DNA of 64,000 bases from Brevundimonas sp. UBA4553. GTDB lineage: Bacteria; Pseudomonadota; Alphaproteobacteria; Caulobacterales; Caulobacteraceae. A program made the position numbers and the translations under genes. The notes below the pieces were generated by a model. That model was not told where the DNA came from and made no database searches. It worked only from the letters and a program-made list of their open reading frames with translations. This document shows positions 63,411 through 64,000 of this stretch, in pieces. Location of the stretch: the NCBI RefSeq assembly GCF_002387245.1, contig NZ_DGLD01000019.1:372001-436000 (forward strand), read 5' to 3'. Numbering within the stretch: position 1 is the first letter of the stretch; each line of letters opens with the position of its first letter.

Positions 63411-64000
63411 CGCTGACGCCTCGTTTGGCGCCCAAGCTGGGCCTGATCGCTGGCGGCGGCGACCTGCCGGCCCGCATCGCGGCGAGGTGCGAGGCTGAGG
63501 GGCGGGCGGTTTTCATCATTCGTCTTGCGGGCTTCGCGGACGAACATCTGGTGCGCTGGCCGGGCGAAGAGTTCGGCATGGCCGAGATCGGCCGCATCCT
63601 GAAGAGGATGAAGGCCGAGGGCTGCGAGGCCGTCTGTCTGGCGGGCTACGTGAACCGGCCCGATTTCAAGACCCTGAAGCCTGACTTCAAGGGCGCGACC
63701 CTGCTGCCCGGCATCGTGGCGGCAGCGAGCAAGGGCGACGACGCCCTGCTGCGCAAGATCCTGTCGGTGTTCGAGGCTGAGGGCTACGCGATCGAGGGCG
63801 CCGACGACATCCTGGGCGGCGAGGCCTTGGCGCCGGGCGCGCTCGGCGCGGTGTCGCCGACGGCAGAGCAACTGTCGGACCTGAAGAAGGCGTTACATGT
63901 TTCTGAAAAATCAGGCGAACTTGATATAGGTCAGGGCGCGGTCGTCTGTGATGGACTGGTTCTTGCGGTCGAGGCTCAGGAAGGCACGGATGAAATGCTG
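63407..64000 (+). CDS. lpxI: UDP-2,3-diacylglucosamine pyrophosphatase LpxI, 5' part
   Basis: 198 codons are visible from ATG 63407; the frame is open at the window edge (family length about 275). KLGLIAGGGDLPARIAARCE, then CLAGYVNRPDFKTL and GDDALLRKILSVFEAEGYAI, and a DDILGG stretch match the LpxI (DUF1009) family, which replaces LpxH in alphaproteobacteria. It hydrolyses UDP-diacylglucosamine to lipid X. lpxB would be expected next. Confidence 0.92.
   Translation, partial: MTLTPRLAPKLGLIAGGGDLPARIAARCEAEGRAVFIIRLAGFADEHLVRWPGEEFGMAEIGRILKRMKAEGCEAVCLAGYVNRPDFKTLKPDFKGATLLPGIVAAASKGDDALLRKILSVFEAEGYAIEGADDILGGEALAPGALGAVSPTAEQLSDLKKALHVSEKSGELDIGQGAVVCDGLVLAVEAQEGTDEML

Overview
The window is a high-GC alphaproteobacterial chromosome segment. 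Gene order and content point to Caulobacterales, most likely Brevundimonas or a close relative (inference). The evidence is a complete nuoA-N operon running into birA-coaX-rnj, then proS-lolC/E-lolD, dnaE, and rpsB-tsf-pyrH-frr-uppS-cdsA-dxr-rseP-bamA-skp-lpxD-fabZ-lpxA-lpxI, plus a 29-codon sidA-like gene with a LexA box just upstream of dnaE, as in Caulobacter.

Left edge (1-2946): a small accessory cluster. It holds a LuxR-type helix-turn-helix gene, small unknown genes, a four-helix membrane protein and an XRE regulator, followed by a frameshifted relic of the C-terminus of a large-subunit catalase (katE). It ends at a 44-base 3' half of tRNA-Gln(TTG) that begins exactly at the anticodon loop (2947-2990). 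This looks like the scar of an older integration.

Genomic island (2974-19812, about 16.8 kb): bounded by a 19-bp direct repeat taken from the T-loop/acceptor end of that tRNA-Gln fragment. A tyrosine integrase sits beside the left repeat, and paired TGATACAAAA-type repeats, probable integrase arm sites, lie inside both ends. The left half carries an AAA ATPase, a serine recombinase coupled to a ribbon-helix-helix protein, a Rep-like zinc-finger protein and several unknown genes. The right half looks like defence cargo: a 1645-residue single-chain Type ISP restriction-modification enzyme (Mrr-like nuclease, SF2 helicase, N6-adenine methylase, target recognition domain), a zinc-ribbon/Sel1-like protein, a DUF5677-like protein, a HEPN-like protein with an R-x4-H motif, and an HNH endonuclease.

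Core chromosome (19813-64000): tRNA-Asp(GTC) and an AbgT-family transporter come first. A tightly overlapped complex I operon follows, with three extra small genes: one membrane protein between nuoE and nuoF, and two tiny lipoproteins between nuoH and nuoI. Next come biotin-protein ligase, type III pantothenate kinase and RNase J; an interspersed palindromic repeat; prolyl-tRNA synthetase; the Lol lipoprotein exporter; a lipoprotein MsrA; sidA and dnaE; ribosomal protein S2 and EF-Ts; and a long envelope cluster (undecaprenyl-PP, CDP-DAG, isoprenoid, site-2 protease, BAM and lipid A genes). The last gene, lpxI, runs off the right edge.
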